Position numbers and translations under genes: made by a program. 64,000 bases of DNA, taken from the NCBI GenBank assembly GCA_036245805.1, contig BTRK01000006.1:18756365-18820364 (forward strand), in the 5' to 3' direction. The notes beneath the pieces are model-generated. The model searched no databases, was not told the DNA's origin, and saw nothing but the letters and a program-made list of their open reading frames with translations. Source of the stretch: Pristionchus mayeri (taxonomy: Eukaryota > Nematoda > Chromadorea > Rhabditida > Neodiplogasteridae). Each line of letters opens with the position of its first letter. Within the stretch, counting starts at the first letter, position 1. Below are positions 10,509 through 20,743 of this stretch, piece after piece.

Positions 10509-13295
10509 TCAGTACCTCCTGAGTCTCTTCTCTTGAGGTTCCCTCGTCTGGGAAGTAGTTCGCTGCAATTGTTTGTGTGATATTGTATACATCAACGATA
10601 GAAAAAAACTATCCCATGCCCTCTATATTCTGATCACAAACGAGACAAGATTGATGGAATAAGTGCCTACCTTATCAACTCGTTCTCTTCTCTCTTCATG
10701 GGATCCATCCTTTTCAACCCTCTTCCGATGCCGAGATCGTTCGTTTCTTTCGCGCTCGCTCTGAGATTGATTTTTTAGATTTTCAAGCCATTTTTATTGG
10801 AAAAAGTAAAGGAATCCGAATGTTCCTAAGTGTCTAACTGACCCTGGAGACATCGGAGCACTTGAGATTGAACTGGAGTGTCAAATCATCGATATTCTGC
10901 CCTCGATCGATATTCTTTGAAGGACCAGAACGAGATTGAGAATGCCTCTGCAAATATTAGAAAGATTATCGTAAAACATCATCGATAAAAATATTTTATT
11001 TAAAGTGTCTGAAAATTGAATCTGTGGGAATATTAGGTAGAGAAACTCACCTTTTTTAGAGTGTTCTCCTTCGCGAATCTCTGTTCTCCGAGCATCTTAG
11101 GAGGAACACGACGCACATCTCTTTTGTGATTGCTCTGAAGAGATCTGATTAATTATCCGTGTTGAGTGATTCTCCGCTATGTGAGTGCTGATGCCCTAAT
11201 ATTAGATAGTAGAAAGAATTAGCATGCCTGAATCGCATCGATCTTTCTCTTTCTCGATTCCTTTCCATAATCTCTCTTCTTCTCCACTATCGGACCCTTC
11301 CTCACAGCTTCTTCCTGGCTGATGAATCGTTTGAAGAATTCCTTACGAGGACTCGAGAGGGAGTTCGTGACAGGAGAGGGAGGGATCGGGCTCGGCTCCT
11401 TCTCGAGAGTCTTCTCAGGAGTCTTCTCCTTGACTGGCTCTTCATCTGACACCTCGTCTTCCTTGATGACAAGGGCAGGAGTGGAGGAAAGACTCGCGTT
11501 CGGGATCTCCTCTGACTTGGCAGTCACAACTGATTCATGGTTGGACTCCTCTTCCACTTCCATCTTCATCTCCTTCTTAATGGTCTTCTCGGCACGAAAC
11601 TGAGAAGGGGATGAGGCTGAGGATGAGGTTTCCATCGGAATTCCGACTTCCTCTGAAGTACTCTGTAGAAGGTCTGCATTCGCAATCGGGTTCTGAAAAG
11701 GAACCACTGTGGAATGGATCGGTTCATTATGAATTACCTCATTGATCAAATCGCCTCCCATCTTGGGACCACAGGCAGGATTCTGACCGGTTGTCAAGTC
11801 AGAATTGGTGACATCACTCGGCTGCTGGTCGAAACTCTTTTCAATCTCCTCATTCGTCTCATTCTCATCCTAAGAGAATGCATGTTGATCAATTTATATT
11901 CAAAAGAAATTAATATTCTTACCTCAATCGGCTCCTGTTTAATTGAAACTTTAACTGGTGGACTTTCGATTTGTGCAGTAGTCGTGATTGTACTCTCTTC
12001 ATTAATTGATTCAGAATTGTCTGCCTGCAATGTCAGGTTGCTAAATTTTCTTGGAAAATTTTCCACCTTGTTTTTCAGATTCTTATTGACGAGTTCCACT
12101 TTAGAGATCAACATTTCGTTGTCTTGCTCGAGCTGAAGAAAGAAATTTGATTTTTAAACAACAAAAAAAATTCGAACCTTGTCCATTTTTTGCTTGAACG
12201 CATCGGTATCGATGAGGTGTTGCCCATGCATTCTATCGATGAGGTGTTGCCCACGCATTCTCTTAGAATGGTGATCTTTCTGAGTAGCCAGTTTGCCGTT
12301 GACCTGGCATATTTCATTTGTAAGATATGAAAAAACAAGTGAAAAAACAAGAAAAAACAAAATAAAGAAAAATAACTAAATTGCTGATTCTGATTTACTA
12401 GTGATCTCAAATTTCAACAAAAGGTCAAACCTCATCTAGTATCTGCATGGTCCCATTGATGTCCTTAGAATGCTTCTCTTTCTGATTTGAAATTTCCTCG
12501 TTCACCTGAAAATATGAACATATTTGCATTTGTAAGAGACGAGATAACTGAATGGTTGACTCTGAAAAGTGAAATCTCAAAATTCAACAAAAAGTTCCAA
12601 CCTTGTCTAGCTTATGCATGAGGCCATTGACTTCTTTGACATGCTCTTCTTTCTGTCTTTCCATATCAGCATTGAGCTGGAACAGTGAAAACAATTAGCC
12701 AACAGAAAAATGAAGGCATGCAAACCTTGTCAATTGCCTGGGTGAGCTTCTCGACATCCTTGGCAGCTTTTTCGTTCTGCTTGGATAGATTTATTTTGAA
12801 CTGAAATAATATAAATTATTTTTTCATATGGTTTTTTTGCAAAATAATTGATCGAAATTACCAGGCGATGTTGAAGCAGGATGTCCTTCATCTCTTGACT
12901 GTTCTTATTCAAGTCGGTCTCCATCTGTTTACGCATCTGAAATAATTGCTCATTTTGCATTTGTTATTAATGATTAACTGAGTCTCTATCTCAAAATTCT
13001 TCTCCAGTTCCTTTCTTGCCACTCGTTCTCTTCCTATCTCCTTGTACAGATCAGAACGGAGCTGCAATGTCAATTGTTGTTTTTCTTAACAGACTTTTTT
13101 GTGTCTGGGAACTCATTATGAGAAGAATGTCCTCTGTAAGTGAAAGCGAATGAACATTTCATCCAAGATCTTATCTCCAGAATGTTTTAGAAAATAAGAA
13201 ACCTTCTCTAATTCATCAAAGAGAATACGCCGCGGCACATCCTCAACTCTTCTTGATGGAGCAGTGCTCTCTTCGTGGTAACGGCTTGAACTCAT
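10509..13295 (-). CDS. coiled-coil protein with 75-bp repeat exons and Arg/Ser-rich C-terminus
   Basis: The start is ATG 13293-13295 in exon 13203-13295 (MSSSRYHEESTAPSRRVED). A run of helical exons follows: about 12979-13061, 12862-12936, 12726-12800, 12602-12676, 12431-12505 and 12178-12303. The five or so central ones encode charged heptad-like 25-residue units such as LNADMERQKEEHVKEVNG and VNEEISNQKEKHSKDING. A longer exon from about 11868 to 11222 is acidic and Pro/Ser/Lys-rich, and a basic stretch KKRDYGKESRKRKID suggests nuclear import. Smaller 3' exons near 11140-11050, 10960-10850, 10770-10680 and 10560-10509 give an Arg/Ser-rich tail (RHSQSRSGPSKNIDRG, SERERNERSRHRKR). I do not recognise the family. 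The second-to-third exon junction does not keep frame with a simple GT donor and is unresolved, as is the exact 3' end. Confidence 0.6.
12178..12936 (-). repeat. tandem array of duplicated 75-bp exons
   Basis: Exons 12862-12936, 12726-12800, 12602-12676 and 12431-12505 are each exactly 75 bp, phase 0 at both ends, and encode alignable 25-residue helices. The next exon (12178-12303, 126 bp) belongs to the set and contains an extra internal 27-bp duplication (RMRGQHLID then RMHGQHLID). The spacing introns are short and AT-rich. The array looks like repeated exon duplication lengthening a coiled coil. Confidence 0.75.
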
Positions 13296-13324
13296 ATCTG
13301 CAAATATGAATGAGCAATTGCGGA

Positions 13325-14290
13325 ATTGATTAATGAGAGCCATGCAAAGATTTATTGGGGGCTTCCACCCATCTGTGATTGGATGCTCCGCCCTTTCCTG
13401 ATTACGAGGCAATAAAGACACCAAAGAAAGGCGGAGTGCCACAGGGGAATTGGCACACTGACACCCAGGGTGAAAGATATTGAGAAAGATTCGATAATAT
13501 GTTAAAAATTAGTTTAAAAAATGTATTTAATAAATTATTCGACAACTGTCTCGGCTAGTTTGGTGTTTCTACTCTACTGGGTTTGTTAAACAAAGAAACG
13601 AGGCTAATTTGTCCATCATATTGAGAGGCTATGGAAGAACATGTTTACGTTGTACGCAGAATGAAAAAAAGATAGTGGAATATATGTCAAAGCGTGCTGG
13701 ATGTTATTGAAAATTAAAGTATAACGGGACTGGATGAGTTGAGGAGAGACAGAATCGAATTTTGGAAAGGGAGGGAGTGAGGAAAGAAGAAGTTTAAAAT
13801 GCTGAGGTGTGATTCCGAAATAAAAATTATTAACAAAATAGAAGAGTAGAGAGAGTCAAAGAGGAAAGTGGTAGAATGAGGGAATTCCGATTCTCCTTCT
13901 AATTGCTGGCGAGATCGGAATGATGAGCAATAATGTCTGATTGGATGCCCCGCCCCCTCAAAAGGAGCAATAAACGTAATAAAGAGACCAAAGGTAGACG
14001 GAGTGCCACGGGGTATTGACACAGTGTTAAACATATTCAGAAGGATTTGAGTAGATGTTAATAATGAATTACAAAACGGACGTATGGTATTCCTACACTT
14101 CGTAGGTTAATAAACAACTAAAAGAGGCTCATTCGGTCGACCATACTGAGAGGCTATTAAAGGACGCGTGTTGTGTGGGATGTCGTTCGTATTATGAAAT
14201 ATGATAAAAGAAAATGGAATAAATGTCTCAGTGTGCTATAGTGCGCAAGTGCATCGGGACTGAATAAGTTGAAAGTAGGAAGAGAGGAGG
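13325..14290. repeat. diverged tandem duplication (about 560-bp period)
   Basis: Two blocks, roughly 13325-13740 and 13900-14290, share ordered segments. These are GATTGGATGC(T/C)CCGCCC, then GGAGTGCCAC(A/G)GG, then GAGGCT...TGAGAGGCTAT, then CGGGACTG(G/A)ATGAGTTG-like sequence. The first block lies directly upstream of the coiled-coil gene start and could be its promoter region: it contains an ATTGG (CCAAT-type) and a GC-rich box. No coding capacity is evident in either block. Confidence 0.55.
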
Positions 14291-14312
14291 GAGAGCGAAG
14301 AAATCGAAGAAA

Positions 14313-14645
14313 AAAGTAGCGAGTTCAATGTCGCATTTTGCCGCTATGTTTTGCTACCTTCCCAATTCCGATTGAAACATGCTGTGCGCTTTTAAAAGCG
14401 AAATTAATGGCAATTTAGAAAGAGTCGTCTAAAGGACTTGTGAATGTAGTATTTAGGCATAGAAATATTTATATCCCACTATGAATAGAAACACATTTTG
14501 TTGTATTACCCTCACCGATTACCCATTGTCTCAAACATCTACTGTGGTATGGCAGCCAAAACGCTCTGCATTGCAACTTCTTCAATCAGAATAGGGAAGG
14601 TAGCAAAACATAGCGCGCAAAATGCGACATTGAACTCGCTACTTT
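14313..14645. repeat. 333-bp inverted-repeat element (MITE-like)
   Basis: Arms of about 55 bp (AAAGTAGCGAGTTCAATGTC at the left and its reverse complement at the right) are near perfect and enclose about 220 bp of non-repetitive sequence. The arms also contain GCATTTTG and GCTATGTTTTGCTACCTTCC segments. Size and symmetry suggest a non-autonomous DNA transposon. No target duplication is obvious. Confidence 0.6.
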
Positions 14646-14748
14646 CAAAAGGATTGGCAGATGAATTATCCATTATACCAAGAATGCTATTGTGCATACA
14701 CTAGTTCGAAATGGACAAGAATGGCAACAACGGCAATCCAATTTTCCA

Positions 14749-14829
14749 CTTCATTTCTGACCGCACGGGCCGGGCGAGCAGGTCGGAATGAAGGGTTTCC
14801 CTCTAAAGGAAAGTTCCCGTTTTAACGGT
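14749..14829. ncRNA. three consecutive hairpins, possible structured RNA
   Basis: In order: CTTCATTTCTGACC pairs with GGTCGGAATGAAG (14749-14793), TTTCC pairs with GGAAA (14796-14812), and CCGTT pairs with AACGG (14817-14829). The tight succession is unusual, but there is no match to an RNA family that I recognise and no promoter signal. It could equally be part of a decayed transposon. Confidence 0.2.
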
Positions 14830-15483
14830 CTTAGCATATCAGGGTCCCGAAATTTGAGACAACATTTTTTTGTGAGGTACCTACCATCAAGTTCAACCAC
14901 ATACCAAAACAATGAAAATATATGTTTTTTTGTATTTTTTTAAATCGTTGAAAAATATATGAAAAATTCAAATTTTGATTTTGTATAAACCAATAACATA
15001 GGCGGATTCAGCACATCGAGATTAGTCTAAATCCAGGTCTTCGTTTGATTTGGGCCTCATTTACCCGAGATATGATCGAAAAACGACTGGATAAGTCGAA
15101 CTTATCGCACGCGTAATTATGCAAATTAATTGTTGCTGGTCACATGCAGTAGTGGAATCGAAGCAGGACCCATATGGGTATCAGATTCTGGGAAAGTCCC
15201 AAAGTGCCTCGTTTACCTCCTCCCTCTGGTGTGCGATTCTTAGACGAACGCACTGGTATACTGATTGCCGTTCGACTCAGTTCCCTTTTCTGTCGAGTCA
15301 GAATGCTGTGGCATACTCATAGTATTTAGTGTTCATGAGTCGGAGGTAGAGGGCGATACAAGAGATGGAATCGAAGAAACATGTCGACAAGAGAGCACGT
15401 GTGACAATGAAGTAAGATAAAATTAATCGATAATACTGATTCGTAAAAAGTGATAGAAGAGTGGCACGAAGGGCGATGGAAGA
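14830..15483. other. intergenic, nothing recognised
   Basis: AT-rich at the left, mixed composition at the right. There is one short plus-strand reading frame (15119-15322) without splice context or domain. Confidence 0.4.
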
Positions 15484-15642
15484 ATGATTATAATGAGGAT
15501 TGCGATTCTTCTCTGCCTCTATCTAATAGGAACCTTCCAAGATTTCCAGGTCGGAAGATTCACAAGTGTGCCAGAGGGAAATCATAAAGTCAGTAGCAAT
15601 GGTGCCAGAGGGTACGAATGCACAGCAGAACGACCAGCATGA
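15484..15642 (+). CDS. small secreted peptide (52 aa), hypothetical
   Basis: The frame MIIMRIAILLCLYLIGTFQ begins with a convincing hydrophobic signal peptide, followed by a short polar chain ending at TGA 15640-15642. A GT after AGTAGCAATG and an acceptor TTTCCTCAG about 70 bp on could instead splice to a tail containing KQSRKRRSQ, which would add a multibasic cleavage site. Either product would enter the secretory pathway. No family is recognised; the call rests on the signal sequence and position only. Confidence 0.35.
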   Translation: MIIMRIAILLCLYLIGTFQDFQVGRFTSVPEGNHKVSSNGARGYECTAERPA

Positions 15643-15739
15643 TCTCTCTAAGCTAAGACTTTCCTCAGATACCAGCTCTGATCTACCAGCCAAGCAGTCC
15701 AGGAAGAGAAGGAGTCAAGAGAACTAGAGTCGAACAAAC

Positions 15740-16226
15740 GATCACCTAAGTTTTAATTGCAAGAAGTTGGGGCACTTAAGAAAAACGAATACTAATAGAC
15801 AGTTGAAATTTATAGAACACGATCGAGGTGTAGAGAACTGTGTGATGCTCTGAACAGCGCTGCCATATTTTTCAACTGTTTATTCAATTCTACATATGTA
15901 TCCTCTGTTTCAACTTTTATCGAAACAAGGCCGTCGACTGGATTTCTTCTCTACATCAGTCGAAGGTTAGGCCTGTAATGGAAACACTGATCATCCTCTC
16001 CAATAAGTTCTCTGATATCGATCCACTATCAGCAGACTAAGCAAACAGCTTTCCGTTGGGGGGCACAACGAATGAATTGGCTCTTCAGCTGATAGTGAAT
16101 CATCCCCTCTTCCTCTTCCCTCACCGCTTTTCCAATTGATCTCTTCTCACGCGGCTCGGAGCATCTCATGGGCGTGGCTTCCGAGGGTCTGAAAGTGATC
16201 TTTGATCTTTGATATCTCTCCTCTCC
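15740..16226. other. intergenic, nothing recognised
   Basis: No exon or RNA gene was found. Near 16195-16215 there is a GATCTTTGATCTTTGATA run of the intronic-word type seen elsewhere. Confidence 0.4.
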
Positions 16227-16998
16227 TCACTCCAGCATCGACTTGATGAGAGATGGACCCAATTCGATCAGCTTGCCGCTTCCCTCGATCCACGGAATCT
16301 TGTAGCCTCCCTCAGTGATGGAGAGAACAGTCTAAATGATGTCTTCCAGATTGATCTTTGATCTCTCTTCTCACCCTTCCGAACTGTCTCTTCTTCTTTT
16401 TCTTCTTGTCCTTGTCTTCAGTCGAGTGTTCAGTCGATGACTCCTCGGCTCTTTTCTTCCTTCTCTCGTATTTCTCCAGCAGTCGAAGCACGTCTTTCGC
16501 CTCCTCAAATGTAGTCAGTTGTTGATAGTCTACAGTATCTCTACCGTACCCGAACACGGTCTCTGTCCCTGGCGTTCTTGGCGTCAACTTCCATTGCTAT
16601 AGCCTTGTTCAGTCTCAGTGCCGTTGCCAGAGCCGTCTCGTTTTGCTGAATGAGTCGATCGATTACCGTATCCCTACAGTAAGAATACAGTAAACCTATC
16701 TCAATACTTCAGAGGATGAAGATACCACTACAGTATCCTACAGTATCCTACAGTACCCTATCGTATTCCTCCTCTACCGTATCCCTCCCTCACCACAGTC
16801 TTGTTGTACATGTAGAAGAGGGCGGAAACGAGTAGGCCGATGATGATGATGAGTATGGCGATGTCCGTCGCCTCCGACATTTCTTCTGATTCCTCTTCTG
16901 AATCGACAACTGCAATGTGGGTTATGGTAGGAGTAGATACGGTAGGATACGGTATTACCTTGTTCTTCGATGATGTGGATGGTCTGCCCTGTGACCAT
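16227..16998 (-). CDS. single-pass membrane protein with lysine-rich tail, hypothetical
   Basis: Exons are read right to left from ATG 16996-16998 (MVTGQTIHIIEEQ). Then come an acidic segment (VVDSEEESEEMSEATD), one membrane helix (IAILIIIIGLLVSALFYMY), and a helical cytosolic region (VIDRLIQQNETALATALRL, then EAKDVLRLLEKYERRKKR). A poly-Lys stretch (KDKKKKKKRQFGR) and the last exon ending PSLIKSMLE with TGA at 16227-16229 finish it. The total is roughly 170-180 aa. Introns are short and contain TACAGTATCC/TACCGTA words. It may be the 3' part of a longer gene including the exons at 17433-17968, but the phases of the neighbouring exons did not join directly. The family is unknown. Confidence 0.5.
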
Positions 16999-17074
16999 TC
17001 AGGGAGGGGAGAACTGGAGGAGAGATAGGTCAGGGAGACCACTCTGGAGGAGAGCAGAGGATGCAAGTGAATGG

Positions 17075-17126
17075 AGAGGAGGAGGAGGAGGAGGAGGAGG
17101 AGGAGGAGGAGGAGGAGGAGGAGGAG
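17075..17126. repeat. (GAG)n microsatellite
   Basis: About 17 near-perfect GAG/GGA triplets on the plus strand. Long Gly, Glu or Leu/Pro reading frames across it are artefacts of the repeat. Confidence 0.9.
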
Positions 17127-17432
17127 AGGGGATTTGCATCGAAAGTGAGAGAGACAAGGGAATTGGGGAGAGCGAATAGGTAAATGAAGTGGTGACGTAA
17201 TCAAATTTGAATTTATCGATTCTCTTGAGAGGGAATTTACGAGGCTTCGTTTTATTCCTTCTTTTTGAACAGTTCCCCTTCACTTGCTATGATGGTCTGT
17301 TTGATGAATCTCAATGGAACGAGTAGTGGAAAGAAAGACAATGAGGAATCTCCTAAAGTACTCTACAGTTTTCAATAGAATATTTTGCAGTACCCCACCC
17401 TACAGTATCCTCCATCTACCGTATCCTCTCAC

Positions 17433-17968
17433 CTGTTGAAAAACTCAGTCGCTGCTTCTCTGGTCACTCCAAGATATCTTCGCTGATTCAAATTCTCGGG
17501 AACGTTGAAGGCGACGCCGTACTCACCACGGGCTTCGAACTCCTGAAGGGAAATTAGAGTGATCAGAGTACGGTAAGAGGGTGCCGCGGAATGACGACAC
17601 CGTTGAAAAAAAAGGGAAATGATCCGTCACTCACGTAGAAAAAGGGATGGATTTGATTAGGAGACGTGCAATAGCTGATCATGTTTGCGACTAAACTCCT
17701 TCCATAATAAGTGAAATGTAACGTTCGGTAATCTTACATTTCACTGTCATCCAGGTTTGCTTCGTGATTTTCTGTATCTGTGTAGCGCAGCTCCAATTTC
17801 CCATATTTTTCCAGCGCTATAGAAAGAACAACATGGGTTCGTATACAAATTGAGAATGAACTCAATATTTTTCCATAGGCAGATAATATCAGCTGATCAC
17901 AATTTGTCCGGCCCGTACATTCGGAGCACAATTATTTGATCGAGTATGAAGAAACGAAGACCAGCCAT
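17433..17968 (-). CDS. hypothetical protein, possibly 5' part of the membrane protein gene
   Basis: Minus-strand exons: a first with ATG 17966-17968 (MAGLRFFILDQIIVLRMYG); one ending at about 17744 (ALEKYGKLELRYTDTENHEA); one at about 17640-17692 (SLVANMISYCTSPNQIHPFF); and 17433-17543 (EFEARGEYGVAFNVPENLNQ ... AATEFFN). The last two join in frame. The first junction is uncertain. The hydrophobic start and the extracellular-looking middle would suit the ectodomain of the membrane protein downstream, an inference only. No family is recognised. Confidence 0.4.
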
Positions 17969-19030
17969 GAAGAGACACGGAGAAGAAAGGCGTTCATACT
18001 CGTAGTATAAATGAGAATCGATCAATGACTTCCCTCTTATAAATGGAAAATTCCAGTAAGTGCCATTCTTGTGCATATGAAGAGATCTTTTCCTTCTGCG
18101 TTCTTTGTTAATGTCCCTAGATGAGTATGCCGCATGTGATCACGCTCAAAAAATAGGCCAATAACCCCCCCCCCCCCCAAACTACCCTCACATCACACAA
18201 GGGAATAACTGATATAACTGATTGATATTCTTTCAATCATCATAGCCTTCTCAAATATTACAGTTTTTCGTTTGAAATAGGGAAGAAAAGGAAGTAGTCG
18301 AAGTCCGCCGGGATATCGATAGTTGTCTCGGGTGGCAGTTCGGCTGAGCCTGGGCGAGTTTGAGGGAAAGAGGCTGCGGGGGATGCAAGAAGTGCGACAA
18401 AAACGAATCAAGATCTGACCGGGAGCTAACTAAAGCTCTTGTAAACGCGAACTCTCACACAGAATCGAGAGTGTAAATAATCTTTCTTCGTTAATCATTG
18501 CTCTATTTCGAAAATTACATTGATTTTACTCATTTTGGTCATTTTTAGTCTAAATTAATGAACGACTGACGAGGAAGTCTCAGTTTTTGCGTTCCTCCCT
18601 TCCTTTTCCGTCCCCGCCATCACCTTATCAGGTTTTCCTATTACGGTTCCTATCTAGAGAAAGCTGGAACGCTTGCTCAGCATTCCTTTTATAAGACCGT
18701 GATGAAATGATGGAACTCAAATTGGCCAATGATTTCCTCTTCTTCCCCTTTTGCTTCAGGCGCCTAATACCGTATTTGCTTAGCGAAAGAGATCATTGTA
18801 TCTTAGGTTTCATCCACTAACTGTTCGAGATTAAGAGATAAGCAATGAGGCCGTGCTCTGTTCCTCGAACTCTGATTCACGGATTCTTGCAGTTCTTCAT
18901 TGCTCTGTGGCGTTTCGCCATGATAGAGTTCACCATTTATAGGATAACAATCCCTCAGATCTTCGTTCATTGCCTACGCTCTGTCTCAGCCCTCAACCCA
19001 TCAAGGGCGTGTGATACCGTTTATTTCAGG
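17969..19030. other. intergenic, nothing firm
   Basis: Contains a poly-C run near 18167-18178. No gene is supported. The missing first exon of the next gene should lie at the right end of this stretch. Confidence 0.35.
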
Positions 19031-19608
19031 CTGATCAAGACGGTATCACCTCTGTTGCCTATTCTCTTATTTCTGCCTATGCTTTCCCAAGCTTGTCTCC
19101 CGATGAAAGTTCGCGAACCCGGAATTCCAGTCACCCCGGTCCCAGGTTAGTTGCAGCTTTCAATGACATGGCGTTTGCGTAGGATAATACTCATCAAATT
19201 TCAGGGTGTAAGGACAAGCCGATTGCCAGGGGGATTTGGCCGATTGTGTAAGAGTTACGAGAGAAGCAGAGGCTGGAGCAGTAACAGGCGTGCCTCCGAA
19301 AGCAGAGTGCTTCGAGGCTATACAGGATGGATCTACAGTGACGTGCAAGGATCGTGTTACTCAATGTCTCGTTTTCAGTGGCGATGTTAGCTCCTTTCGA
19401 ACTATTTTGGGATTAATCACGGATCATCTTTTTCTAAAAAAAAGAACGAAAATGCGGAAATACATACATTTTGCAGGACGGATTATTCAGAGCTACTGAT
19501 ACGATCAATAAGGTTGCCGCAATCTGCAGAATGGGTATTCGACCAGGAACGATCGCTCGGAGATTTGAATTTTATTGGTGGTGGAAATGCCAAGTTTGCG
19601 TGCTCTGA
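19031..19608 (+). CDS. cysteine-rich secreted protein, first exon not located
   Basis: Exons 19031-19145, about 19213-19385 and 19477-19608 join in frame. The first carries a strong signal-peptide core (LLPILLFLPMLSQACLPMK). The second is Cys-rich (ADCQGDLADCVRV, then KAECFEAIQDGSTVTCKDRV). The third ends KCQVCVL with TGA at 19606-19608. About nine cysteines follow the signal sequence. No initiator ATG precedes the signal within the first exon unless it is read through from far upstream, so a short 5' exon is missing. The acceptor of exon 2 (GTGTAAG) is weak. AATAAA lies at 19714-19719. No named domain is recognised. Confidence 0.55.
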
Positions 19609-20039
19609 CTATTGTGTATAGGAGATCATCAACTTCAGTTAATGTGTTTATCATTATGCAATATTTTCACATTGTTCTCAATGCATAGCAATGTCATGTG
19701 ATACGCTCCACCCAATAAATTGTAGATAATTGACAGGGAATCAATGAATATTGAAAGGCGAACCACAATAGGAACGAAGTTGAAGAAGTAGCATTAAAAT
19801 ACCGCTTAAACGTCGAGAGAAAAACACGAAATTTTGGTAGCACTGTAGTGGAAGACTGTAATAGACTGTGTATATCATCCCTTCATCATGAATCGTACAC
19901 CTGTTCCAAAATAATGAAAATCAAGGAAGCGAGATTCGAAACCAAGAGCAACGAAGACTTCTCTTCATCTCATCTCCCTCCATTCACTCCTCCCTCGGCT
20001 TTTCATTCCCTCCTTCTTTCACTCCTCAGTCTCCCTCCC

Positions 20040-20743
20040 ATGAGACTGCCTCTCTTCTTGTCGCTCTTCTGGGTAAACATTCTTACTCGTCCTTACTTAC
20101 GGTCACGATTTCCCTACCTTCCAGAACGCATATGCGGCCATTTGTTATGCTCCACTCAATACCACCGTAAGCAGATACGTGCTCAGTGGAGAGGCCATGT
20201 TCTCCAATCAGAGAGCTTGTGATGATAACTGTACGCCTCAGGGTCGAAGACGCCTCAGGTGGGAGGATTTACTGATCGATAGCATGCGTGTATAACCGCA
20301 ACTATTCCAGTGTGAGGCCTATGCCATCCAGAGACGCAATGACCATGTTATGTGTGCCCATCTTGGAGCTCGCAAGACCGATCTGACACGCACTCTCCCC
20401 ATCAAAGTGTACAAGAAAGTCGTCTGTGAGAGTAAGGCTTCTTCCCAATTCATACACAATCAGAGCATTTCAGAGTACAGATCCGCGGGCCTCGTCAAGA
20501 TCGGAAAGGAGTCCTTCGGACTCGACAATGGACCTTCCGCCCTGGAGAAGGGTCTGATGGCTCCCCAGTATCTCCCAAAATACATGGGACAGGTGTCCAC
20601 GGTAATAACCAAATTGACTTCCAATACTACATACTTTTTTACAGGAAATCAAGACCACGGTATACTCACGCTGCGAAGTTCATCTATACTTGAAGACCAA
20701 CGAGACCATCATGCGTGAATTTACGGGACAGCCTTCTTCTTAG
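20040..20743 (+). CDS. secreted protein with signal peptide, hypothetical
   Basis: ATG 20040-20042 opens a signal peptide (MRLPLFLSLFW) in exon 20040-20072. Then come an exon from 20125 (NAYAAICYAPLNTTV, Cys-rich end DDNCTPQG), exon 20311-20601 (CEAYAIQRRNDHVMCAHLGA ... APQYLPKYMGQVST) and exon 20645-20743 (EIKTTVYSRCEVHLYLKTNE ... QPSS). The last two join in phase 0. To keep frame, the second exon must end at the GTAAGC after AATACCACC rather than at its apparent end near 20258, so alternative splicing or a defect is possible. It is likely extracellular. The family is not recognised. It sits just downstream of another secreted-protein gene on the same strand. Confidence 0.5.

Noticed and set aside
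16970..17283. Long poly-Gly, poly-Leu and poly-Pro reading frames
   Set aside because: They are translations of the (GAG)n microsatellite in different frames.
19160..19348. Minus-strand 62-codon frame opposite the Cys-rich secreted gene
   Set aside because: Antisense shadow of plus-strand exons that splice in frame and carry a signal peptide.
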